This document shows, one piece after another, positions 12,401 through 21,789 of a stretch of DNA of 64,000 bases. Source of the stretch: Takakia lepidozioides (lineage: Eukaryota > Streptophyta > Takakiopsida > Takakiales > Takakiaceae); the NCBI GenBank assembly GCA_030704615.1, contig CM060734.1, forward strand, positions 48,564,042-48,628,041, in the 5' to 3' direction. The notes beneath the pieces are model-generated. The model did no database searches, had not been told where the DNA came from, and saw only the letters and a program-made list of their open reading frames with translations. Position numbers and translations under genes: made by a program. Position 1 is the stretch's first letter; each line of letters opens with the position of its first letter.

Positions 12401-13666
12401 ACCATTATCTGACCAACCAAAGCCTCAGCATTGTGCTTGCACTGGAGTTTGGAGGAAGGGAGGGGTTGGAAAAGGTTGGGTGGGGGACAGGTAGGCGCTT
12501 CATCTCCTTGTCAAGTTTCTGTACATTCAGGTCTGCCTCACCTCAAACAAATCCATACCCCTGACGTTGAGTTTGCAAAGTAACATCAGGAGCTGAATAC
12601 AGAGCAACCAGGGAGAGGAGCTAGATATGCGCACCTTCACTTTGCGGACAAAGTGTACGAGGGCAGTCACATTGACAGACAAAATCTCCTGCTGATCCCA
12701 GGCCCACACATGCACCACCTCTGCACGTGATAGAGGGCATGGCAAGCGAAACCAGTTGTGCACTACTCGTTTGTTCAATACCCACGTTGTGAACCAAACA
12801 ACTGAGAAACACCAGAGACTAAAAAACACCTGGACATCCAACAACAGAAGGTGAGCCTCCTGAAATAATGGAAAGATAAATTTACAGGATAGTCATACAA
12901 ATTGCCATGAGGTTTTGGATTTAATGTGTGCTTTCATATGAAGTGTTAGATCAAAGCATAAAGAGGCTCGGAGTTGCTCTTTCTAACTCTAGTTTTCTCT
13001 CACCTGCCCAGCCCTCCAAGAAAGGGGATGAAAGGGTATGGAGAAAGAACTGACCGTGCCATTCCGTTTATAAGTCCCAAAAATGAAATAGGTCCCATAA
13101 AAGCACAAGTTGTCAATGCCAGTCACTTGGCATCTATCATATGTGTCTATCAGCACCACCAAGTAAAGGCAAAACCATTGGATGGACATAAGGATACACA
13201 ACCCGAAGCAAGTCTCTCCAAATGGAGTTGCCTTATAGCCTGTAAACTGCAGAAGCTGACAACCTTGTCCTTCCACATCAATGACCATCTGTGTCCCACC
13301 TTTGTCCCCTTTAGATAACTTGCCCTGTGAATCAGACTTGCCCATGTTCTCCTGATTTCCAGTCTTCACTCCCATTATGAGGGGTTTCACAGGCCATTTC
13401 TTAACATGCCATGCCTTGACGATACTGAAGCTAGTGCAGGCAATGAACACTAAGCCCCAGAAAGCAAACACCGTGATCGGGCCTCGATGCAGCATATCAG
13501 GAACTCGGACCTGGCATGTGGGGTCATCAGAGCTTCCACAAATGGGAGGCCCTGTGGGGTATCCCATTTTGCCAGCCAGATGCTCTAGAAAATTCCAAAA
13601 GACCTTTGGACTTTCAAAGTCAGCCTCTGAAATGAGAACCTGCGACAACACGACAATGGTGTGCAT
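408..13666 (-). CDS. ATP13A-like: P5B-type P-type ATPase (ATP13A-like), multi-exon
   Basis: Exons with GT-AG borders, in gene order: 13004-13666, 12635-12859, 12037-12180, 11458-11721, 11014-11097, 10199-10393, 9531-9676, 9160-9291, 7919-8191, 7556-7744, 6578-6693, 6256-6406, 5758-5876, 4934-5147, 3949-4107, 3442-3563, 3138-3246, 1403-1539, 819-972 and 408-545. Seen: actuator VPGD and [25 protein letters not shown] typical of P5B; phosphorylation site DKTGTLT; nucleotide-domain [31 protein letters not shown]; and the M7-M10 segments. Phases agree except between 11014 and 10393, where a short exon (the segment after VPGD) was not found. Family knowledge: P5B pumps act in endolysosomal or vacuolar membranes, and animal members export polyamines. 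Odd: the hinge motif reads WDGGND instead of GDGxND, and M4 reads SPLLP instead of PPALP. The start (ATG at 13666) and the last exon (below 408) are uncertain. The gene could be functional and diverged, or decaying. Confidence 0.85.
2738..2960 (-). repeat. Short interspersed repeat, 5'-shortened copy
   Basis: Same family: tail AATGAAATGAAATGG, then the reverse core and hairpin, then the internal block with AACCAGAGCC and a diverged downstream part. A more diverged relative begins at about 2077 and runs to about 2360; a short one lies at 2581-2660. All are in introns of the P5B gene. Confidence 0.7.
4183..4255 (+). repeat. Short interspersed repeat, 3' end only
   Basis: Contains the hairpin-like AAGCTCTTTGAGAT, a diverged core (GATGTTATAAAGTCCC) and three (ATTTC) units. 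Only the terminal 70 bp remain. Confidence 0.65.
5187..5497 (-). repeat. Short interspersed repeat, full-length copy 1
   Basis: A repeat of about 310 bp in an intron of the P5B ATPase gene. Read on the minus strand it ends with a hairpin (AGCTC-tat-GAGCT), the core CGCGGACGTTATAAAGCACC and then an (ATTTC)n tail. It matches the segment at 6739-7043 in inverted orientation over its whole length. No open frame and no clear tRNA-type promoter boxes are visible, so SINE versus truncated LINE 3' end is not decided. Confidence 0.8.
6739..7043 (+). repeat. Short interspersed repeat, full-length copy 2
   Basis: Inverted partner of 5187-5497. Both copies share the 5' start (TTTCAAGCCAGTTCAAGG) and the terminal core plus pentamer tail. 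The pair encloses three P5B exons (5758-5876, 6256-6406, 6578-6693). A further core and tail fragment, CGTTATAAAATTTC followed by ATTTC units, lies directly downstream at about 7061-7099. Confidence 0.8.
8355..9000 (-). repeat. Cluster of three or more short interspersed repeat copies
   Basis: Copies start with the (GAAAT)n tail at about 8357, 8672 and 8896, and continue into the core, hairpin and AACCAGAGCC-type block. Weaker relatives lie at about 8575 and 8810. Another 3' end is at 10445-10490. All lie in introns of the P5B gene and point the same way as its transcription. Confidence 0.65.
11966..12035. repeat. 35-bp tandem duplication beside a splice donor
   Basis: Two adjacent 35-bp units (11966-12000 and 12001-12035) differ at one base. 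They sit directly at the donor of exon 12037-12180, so the first bases of the intron are duplicated; only the inner copy begins with the used GTATGC. Confidence 0.9.
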
Positions 13667-13699
13667 TAATAAGATTTGAAGTATATATATGCTGCAGAC

Positions 13700-16400
13700 T
13701 CTTACCACAACAGTGGCAGTAATTGTATAACAGTTGCTGACGGAAAATCAAGGGCCACAAAAGCCACAATCTGTTGGGGATTGATTCTCAGCTGTGCACA
13801 CAAACAATTATGCACTTTCAATCCACAAACCTCTAAATTGTCTTGACACCACGAGCATTCCAGTAGTTACAATACAGTTTAATTTTTTAGAGGACAGGTC
13901 GAGTCGGAGCATGAAGGAAGTTCGAGCGACCTAGGGCATCAAATCTAGGTCAAGTGCAGGCTGGCCAAGCACATTGCAGCAAAAGGCTACACCTCTTTGG
14001 GGACCCTGATGTGCATATTTTTTGGGAAATTGAAGATCTCTGCATACTTGGAAATTCGTATCGCAAAGGCATATCCATGCAACTGGCTATATCATGTGCA
14101 ATGAATGCTCGCATGAGTCTTGAGTGAGTAGAGTTTCCAGCCAAAGAATGGCCCAAGGGCTGGCAATCCGATGGCACTCTCAGCAAACCTCCTACAGAAG
14201 GTGGGTGGAGTTCCATGACATGCTCTTTGCCAAAATAGTCTTCTAGCTTGTTATGTTGGGCACAGCTTTGCAACCTAGGACATCATGATTATTTGCCTGT
14301 CCCATTGTCTACTATTTTGTACCAAGGGTGATCAGTGGAAGGACCAAACCTGTTCCCAATTGACAAGGAATGTTTTAAAATTGCTAGCGTATGGGTTGCA
14401 CAATGACACTATCACAGGCAATCTGCCTGAAAAGCTGATTGTCTTCAAAATACTTCTAAGGGCATGAAGGAGATGGCAATATGGGACTGAATTAAACGCC
14501 ATGTTAAGTGTCAATTAGCTCATCTTTAACTCGGACCTTGCTGCTTGAGATCCAAACATATCACTCTCAAGGGGGAAACCCGGTTTATGTTAAAGGACAG
14601 AATTTTGCAAGCTTGTCCTCACATACTTCAAAACAAAATAGAAGGGTCAGTTCCAGTCTACTCTAATCCGTCAGCTTCAGAGATCTATGGCTTTCATTGT
14701 ACTCTAGATCATGAAACTTACATGGCAGCACAAAAGATGAATCCAATATGCAATTAGGAGGTGCATTTGAAATGGATGACCCAGTCAGTATACTTGTGTG
14801 GCTGTACGTACATAAGGAGTGCCTTATACATGGTACACTCAGCTGTTGGCATTTTGCTTGGGAACTGGTGCACTGATGTGTTGGTATTCGTCCAAACCAT
14901 TCCGAAAATGTGTTAGTGATTCCAGCTCAATGATGGACAAGATATAACACCTGATAGTGAGAAGTCATGAACACCTGAAGTGGTTGAAGGGACAAAGATC
15001 ATGAAATAGAAATACAGTACTACGTACTAGTTTGACTTCACAATCATTTATCCTATCTTCAGTGGACTCTTCATCTAAAAGTCCTCCAGCGTCTTACTGG
15101 TCTACGCCACGATTATCTTTTTTTGCTATACAAATGGCACTGGCTTTAGAAGACTCTAGTCGACATTGTGATGTGCTATGTAACAAGTGATCACCTTACC
15201 CCAATCAGTCACATATGCTTCATCTAATTTCCAGTAGAACCTTCTAAGACAGTCCCTCGCATAACCTTGATTGCACTCGAAACTGATAGTTCCGGCTGCA
15301 ATCTGACTCTGACTTGCGGCAAGGATTTGCTGGTGAGCTGTGTTACCCACCAAACCTGCAACTGTCAGCTCTCAGAAGCGGTTTACTTTTGGGGCCATCA
15401 CTCCCTCATTGATATGAGTCTGTCTACGCGGGTGCGCATTTCATGAAATCATGCTGAATTTCTTTCCTCCCAATCACTTCGCCTCCCGTAAGTAGACAAA
15501 TTCAAGACTGTTGATGATTACCACATTCGTATCTCAAGATTCCCAACGAGCTGGTGTGAAGTGACCAGGCAAACGAACTGGAAACTTAGAGTTAATGTTT
15601 TTTAAGTTCTTAAGTTTTTCTGGGAGGGGGCAATAGGGGGAAGACAGAGAGAGATGTAATAACAGTTCACAATGTCCTACGGAATCTCGCCGTAACAGCC
15701 CTCACCAAGGTGACACCAGCGGTCTCTGTGGATGTTATACTTCGAGCCACAACCAATGCAATTCAGAAATAGGAAATACCAAGAGGCAAAGGGAGAGAAC
15801 TCCAACAAGTGCGACAGGGGGGTGAAAAAACCACGAGAATGAGTATTCACAAAGGAGAAGGAAGGAAGAGGGCCTGTGGGGAAGAGTGGAGGAGATTAGT
15901 CTTCTCGACGAACCAGGACAGAATCAGGGATGAATCTCGCAGACAGAAGAGGCGCAGCTCTTGTGCAGAGACAGACTGTCACAATGAGCACTTATATGGA
16001 AACAAAATATGCAACGACACATCGTGACATTGCAAAGGTCTCAGCTCCCACAGTTTCAAGACAGAGAGATACACACGTATACGTATCTCTAGACGACTCA
16101 CGTGTACAGGTAGCCCGCCAGCTAACCAAACAAGCAATCGGACAAGCGAGAAACAATCACACGCATAAGTAGACACACACCCACGGATACACAAAGCTCT
16201 CGAGAAGCAATCGTCGTCTGTGTTTACTACGTATGCGCTCACTCCCCTCGTCGGTGACGGCGACGTCTCTGTCAGCAGAGCTGTCTGACGGAGACATCCA
16301 TCCGTGGACATCGACCGAAGAATGGTTTCCCGAAGAACCCCATAAAATGGAAAACTCTCATCCGTCAACGGAGAAGAAATCGGGTCTTCGGCCGTGGTTT
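13700..16400. other. No convincing gene
   Basis: Several open frames of 60-130 codons occur but none shows a recognisable domain, splice-flanked coding pattern or relative elsewhere in the window. 15800-16400 is richer in CpG than its surroundings and could include promoter sequence for an unseen transcript; this is a guess. Confidence 0.4.
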
Positions 16401-16420
16401 ACGGACTAGGTAGCATTCCA

Positions 16421-16625
16421 GAGGAGCCCCTGCTGCCGGATATAGCATGGAGCCAGGACCTACCGAGCCGCGTTAGCGGCGAGGTGTCATGGTGACCTGC
16501 TGTCCGATAGCAGGGGCTTCTCTCGAGCGCTACCGGACATAAACGGTTTTTAGGGCAGCGAGCCAGTCCTGTACATACCTACCGCCACCGGATATAGCAG
16601 GGAGCCAGGACCTACCGAGCCGCGT
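16421..16625. repeat. Foldback-like repeat with 38-bp direct repeats
   Basis: A 38-bp block beginning CCGGATATAGCA and ending CCGAGCCGCGT occurs at 16436-16474 and again at 16588-16625. The arms GAGGAGCCCCTGCT (16421-16434) and AGCAGGGGCTTCTC (16509-16522) are near-perfect inverted repeats. The phrase CCTACCGAGCC recurs near 63234, suggesting a dispersed family. No coding sequence. Confidence 0.6.
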
Positions 16626-16639
16626 AGGTAGTTAGAATC

Positions 16640-19600
16640 TAGCAGATCGTAGTATACCACATATAGCACCCCTCCTCAAATCCAGTAGAAACACGCCACG
16701 TCAGCGAGTCAGCTCTAACATCGGTTATGGGGCTGACCGACCTCTGACCCGGAGGTTGGCGCCACGTATTAATGAAAGGACGTTTCTGTGGATGAAAGCT
16801 ACGTACTTATCTTGTTGCTATAGAAGTAGGACCAGTGTCCTAAACCTGATACCAGACCGCTGCATGTTGGGGCCCGGGCGACTTCTAAGCAAAAATATCC
16901 CTTGAAAACATTTATTTATTTATTTATTTATATTTATAATAAGAATAACAGATAAAAAACTAATTCTGTCTGAGTGCGACGATCCTGCATGGGGGAGCTA
17001 GTATGATGCTTTTCATTTTTGGGTCATTGTTTTCCGCCCAGAGTCCCTTGCTTTACACAGACCCTACACAAACTCATGTATCCAACACCCAAAACGCAAT
17101 CTCCCCCTTTTTGTAGTGCTATTTCCCCCCTGTGTAGAATGTGTTGCTCGACTTCTGTACCGAGCCTTACAGTGGTGGTTTATGTTTCACCACATTTTAT
17201 TTATAAAGTTGATTGGAGTTTTGTCTCCTTTCAACAACAACAACAACAAAAATGTGACCTTCGTTAGTGCATATTTGGTCTCCATTCCCTATTTTCAGAA
17301 AAAGGCGACCATTGCATAATTATGATGGCCAACTTGAAGGCGTGCCGTGTGAGAAGGTTCAAGTTGTGAATCTTTGACCCTCACTTTGAGGTTGGGTAGC
17401 GCCATACACTCTCACAGTACAGTCCATGCTGGGGGGTTGGTATAGTGTGAGCATGACATGAGTACAACTAGTCTCATGGGGGTTTTATGTTTTTTAACCT
17501 CTGTCATAGGAGTTATACATTTTCCCTTAAACCTTGCTTAACCCTTAACTTCTTACAAGGTAATTTTTTTCACTCCCAAAAATCACTATCCCTTGGAACT
17601 AAGGGGGGGACTAACCACCTACCAGCATTCATCCACAAAAATTGACTGTACACATACATGCCTACATGGCCTTTACACCATCTCCCCAAATTTTGGGAAT
17701 TTTCACTATTGAGTTTGAGAGATTATATTGTTTTTTTGGGAAAGTTTTTTTTTTCTTTTAGTTTAAAAAAAAAAACCTTTATTTGCTTTGACCAAGCATG
17801 TTGAGGGGCTTTTTGAATTTTCCAAATGGGCTACCCCAAATTCTCATAATGTATATTACAAATGCAAAGTGCATGCCAAATTTCACATCAAACCAACATT
17901 TTACTGCATATGTTGCTTTATATGTGTTTTGGTGAGGGTTGACATGTCGATCCCTAGAAAGCACTTTCAAGCCTTAAGCTTACCTCCAGACCATGTCATC
18001 CCAAAAACCATAATTACACAAATCCCTCTAGCGAGGGGCTGTCTTACAATATCCATAAGCATCGAGAAAATTTTCAAGAGAATCCATTGGTGAAAACCAA
18101 AATTCCAATAGCTCGAGTAGCATCGAACCATTTGGGCCTGCACTGCAAGCACAGCATGCAACTCATCAGTGGCAATTCTAGTCAACTCCCTTCCACCCAA
18201 TAAATTTTTGACCCATGTCCCTTTAGAAAAATATGGAGGTCGCATGCTTGCTCCAAATGGCATGCAAGAAATTGGAGGGTGGTCCAGGAATTAGGAAGCG
18301 GGGGTTATAGTATGCTACACCTAGAGTTGAATTAATAACTGCCATGTGAGGGGGTAAAAAAAAAAAGATAGGAAAGTGAGACCTATTAAATAGGGGATGG
18401 TTAACGCGCCATGGGGGAAGCAAGTGTCACCTAGGGGTGACATGTGTCCCAAGGCAACCTTCTAGAAGTGTCCCACCGCCCTATGAGGGTATGTATATAA
18501 AGAGAGCCGGGCTCTCTTCCCCTGCATATGGCATACCGGCAAACAAGAATTGCAATGCACACATGTGATATGTGACGGTAATCCAAGTCCTTGATACAAT
18601 AGGGCAAACCTCATTATATGTGAACTCTAGATCTTCGAATTTTGATGACCCAGTACTGATAACAAATTGCCAAGAAATGACAACAATCCTGCCCGCAATG
18701 TGGCGCTACCCGTCCAACCTAAAAATGAAGTGACATAGGGTGGGCCGCCGCATGTAGCCTCAACCTAAGTCGGGACTACAGCCGGTTTAGTGCTTTGTAC
18801 CTGCCACCTGTCCAGTCAACTCAAAGAAGCGCAGCTCGTTTTGGGCAATGCTAACGGGCCAAAATTTGCCCATGCCATTTTTTATTTTTTTGAGGAGAGG
18901 CTTCCTAAGAGGTAGATCTACATTTCTCGTTTAGACCTCATTCCCATCCGAGAGCATCTTATGATGTTGCGGAGAATCTCCCGCGAATCTCCCCAAGCAA
19001 GCGACCCGATTCGCTTGAGAGATTCAGGGTTAACTATCTCCTTCAACTTTTATTGGCCCTGCCTTTACTCAGAGAAAGAAGAGTGGTGGCTCTAGTGGTA
19101 AAGGTAGAAACTCCTAGATGGCGAAAGGTAGAGTTGCGCAGTCGGCCGGCTAGCTCCTTGGCAAGGGTCTAGACCCCCAACTGGCCCCTCTAGGCTGGAG
19201 ATCGTCCCCTAGGCAGAACCTGGCGCCTCGGGGGAGGATGAGCAGCAAGTCCTTTATCTGAATATGGACTGTGTCAAGTCACAGTCCCGAAACATGTCAC
19301 AGTATGGTAACTTGGTCCACGTCCCGGGGAGAGTGCATGAAAGACAATGGATCAGGCTTTTATAAGGTGTTTTGCAAAACACATCATCAACATAGTGATC
19401 TTTCAAAATCATCAATCATTGTGCAAGTCACACAGTCACACAGACAGCACTCTCTTTGTCAAAGGTTTCATCAAACTGGGTGCCAAATCTACAACCATGA
19501 GGCTATCACAACAAGATATGATAGTTCTACCTCAGCAAGACTTCCATTTCGACAAGCACATGCTGACTAGAGGTAACTCTTGGTTTGAAAACTACTCCCA

Positions 19601-20050
19601 TATAGGCCCAAGGCACCACCAGAATACCAGTAATAAGATATATTGCTAGGAAAAGCAAGGTATCACCTAGGTACTTGGCTACCTTGGACTTTATAGAGAG
19701 GTATGCAGTACGTCATTCCTTTTCCTGTAGAGACAATGTCTTTTTAGTTGCCAGATTACTAACTAGTTTCTCAACAAGTTCAAGTATTTTATCATTTTGA
19801 ATCCTCAAACTTTTCATGGCTTATACAGGTGATCTACCTCTAGGTACTCACAAGTGCAGATCAAGTTTGTTGTTATCCAACTCTATCAACCTGGAATGTA
19901 GCATCTCTCTGTTCATCTGCAGTTACCCAACCTGGACGCAACATGATTAATTCAGAATTGTGAACTCCCCATCCTGAGATACAAACCTACATCCCTAGTC
20001 ATGTCAGAGTCATAATAAATCATGTCAGTGAAGGACTTCTCACAGATAAT
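16640..20050. other. No convincing gene; simple repeats and possible LTR remnants
   Basis: An (ATTT)n tract lies at 16910-16936. A TATA-like TATATAAAG followed by the palindrome GAGAGCCGGGCTCTC is near 18495-18520 and could be part of an old LTR, but I found no second copy or primer site. Open frames at 17788-18093 and 19271-19649 show no known domain. Confidence 0.35.
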
Positions 20051-20064
20051 GTATGCTTTTATAT

Positions 20065-20340
20065 TGAAGAACTGTCGAAGAATTGACTTGTTTATGGTAT
20101 GTGGTGTGAGTTTATCTTAGTGTAGGTCGTGGCAGTGGTTGTGGTGGTCATTCTCATATCCCTTAGTATCAGGCAGTTGTGCATGAATGGTTCTAAAAAT
20201 GAGAAGAATGATTTTCTTTTCAGAGACTGATTGGTTGATATAACCAGATTTAGACTGGGGTGGGTGGAAGAATGGGAAATGGAAGGGGATGAAACAGTTT
20301 CAACATTCCCCTGCAGAATTCCATGTGATATTTGGTCAGA
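20065..20340. repeat. Diverged direct repeat, left copy
   Basis: Roughly three quarters of the bases match the segment at 25075-25300, including the shared ATGGTTCTAAAAATGAGAA. The two copies directly flank the copia element, so an older duplication was present before insertion. Confidence 0.65.
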
Positions 20341-20347
20341 ATTATGT

Positions 20348-20624
20348 TGTTGAATTTCATTGTGTATACGATGAATGATTCGCTGGACACATAGATGAAT
20401 TAGTATGCCAGATCATAGGATTCAAACTGTTTCCCGCCCAAGTGTGTTCCCGCCTAACTGGCTATGGCATCTCTCTGATCTGGTGTAGTTAGATATATGC
20501 TTGTGTGTACTCTCTATCTTGTAACCTTGTATGAGCATCTTTTGAGCATGTCGTTGCTCCGTTTCTTACAACTGGTCTATTGTTCTTCCTTTCTATTCTA
20601 GTGAGTATTCATTTACGTTCAACA
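20348..20624 (+). repeat. 5' LTR of copia element
   Basis: 277 bp starting TGTTGAA and ending TTCAACA, the short inverted termini typical of copia LTRs. About 97% identical to the 3' LTR. Confidence 0.95.
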
Positions 20625-20640
20625 GGTTATGGGCCCACAC
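20625..20640 (+). promoter_or_regulatory. Primer-binding site matching initiator tRNA-Met anticodon arm
   Basis: The first bases after the 5' LTR read GGTTATGGGCCCA. This is the reverse complement of the anticodon arm of eukaryotic initiator tRNA-Met (TGGGCCCATAACC) rather than of the tRNA 3' end. The same half-tRNA priming is established for Drosophila copia. Confidence 0.8.
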
Positions 20641-20953
20641 ACGGTACTTTGACAAGTGATCCATTGAAAGGAACATAGATTTCTACAAACAGTCTGAAAG
20701 GATAGTAGTTTATTTTTTAGGAATAAACTAAGCAGGCGTTGAGGCTGGTCGTGCGACTGAGCTACAGATTTAGTGTTGAGTTTTCGTTTTACTGAGCATA
20801 GTAAGAGTCTCAACAGTGTAGATGATGTAGATTTTTTTTATTTCTCGTACTTTCTTGGTTTTCAAAGGAATATTGATTGAGGTTGTTTCAGATTCTTGCA
20901 ACATCGTGTAGACATCTTAAAGTTATAGATGCTGTAGAACTAGACAACTCAAC

Positions 20954-21780
20954 ATGAATAACAAGGAAGAGGTGAAGGAAATCGCCGCTGTGGAGAAATT
21001 CAATGGAGAAAATTATCATCTGTGGAAATTCCACATGCAGTTCATCTTCCAGGCCAGAGAGCTATGGTCAATCGTGGAAGGGACATAGACGTTGAATGCA
21101 GCAACCGACAAAGCTGCATGGCAGAAGCGTGATAAAGTGGCTACGATAAGCATCGTGCAGTCCATCGACAGAGTTCATATGGTGCAGCTTATTAATTGTA
21201 CTACAGCTGCTGATATGTGGGGAACTCTAAGCATGATACACAACCAGACGGCAGAAGAGAACATTACACACTGCAAGAGCAATTTTACAAGTGCCATATG
21301 CAAGAGCAGGATAGCATTGCTTCGTACACTAGTACCATCTCCGCTCTAAGAAGAAAGTTAAACGACCTAGGAGAGAGCATTAGTGAGAGACAATTGCTTA
21401 CCAAGATTAAGGTCAGATTACCACCCAGTTATGATCCATTGTTGCTAGCCTGGGACAGTGTACCTGTTGCAGAGCAAACACTGAAATCATTTCTTGCTAG
21501 ACTTCTAAAGAGAGAGATAACAATCAAGAGCAGAGCAGATGATCAGTCATTCTTTGACCAAGAGAGAGACGAGGCATTCTTTGCTGGGAAATATGGTGGT
21601 AGTGGAAAACAGAACCAGAAGAAAAACCTCACACCAAAGCAACGCAATGAGAGAGCACAAAGAATCACTGAGCTGAAGAAGAAAACAACCTGTCATGGTT
21701 GTGGTGAGGAAGGACATTGGTACAAAGAATGTCCACATTCTAAGAAGAATGAGAGAGGTCAGAGTAGCAGAAGTCATAGA
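20954..21780 (+). pseudogene. gag: copia gag, disrupted
   Basis: Starts MNNKEEVKEI at 20954 and shows the copia gag pattern (FNGENYHLWKFHM). A TAG stop lies at 21086-21088 and a frameshift near 21230-21260. The C-terminal part carries a zinc knuckle CHGCGEEGHWYKEC (CX2CX4HX4C) near 21693-21735. The gag reading frame is lost soon after the knuckle. Confidence 0.9.
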
Positions 21781-21789
21781 TGGCCAACT

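Noticed and set aside
15979-16368. Minus-strand open frame of 129 codons
   Set aside because: No domain, no splice support and no relative; it probably reflects locally higher GC.
18490-18700. TATA box, palindrome and a TGGCGC-like word suggesting an LTR and primer site
   Set aside because: No second LTR, no clear TG...CA borders and no coding remnants could be paired with it.
19086-19140. A-box-like TGGCTCTAGTGG suggesting a SINE or tRNA
   Set aside because: No B box at the right distance and no foldable cloverleaf.
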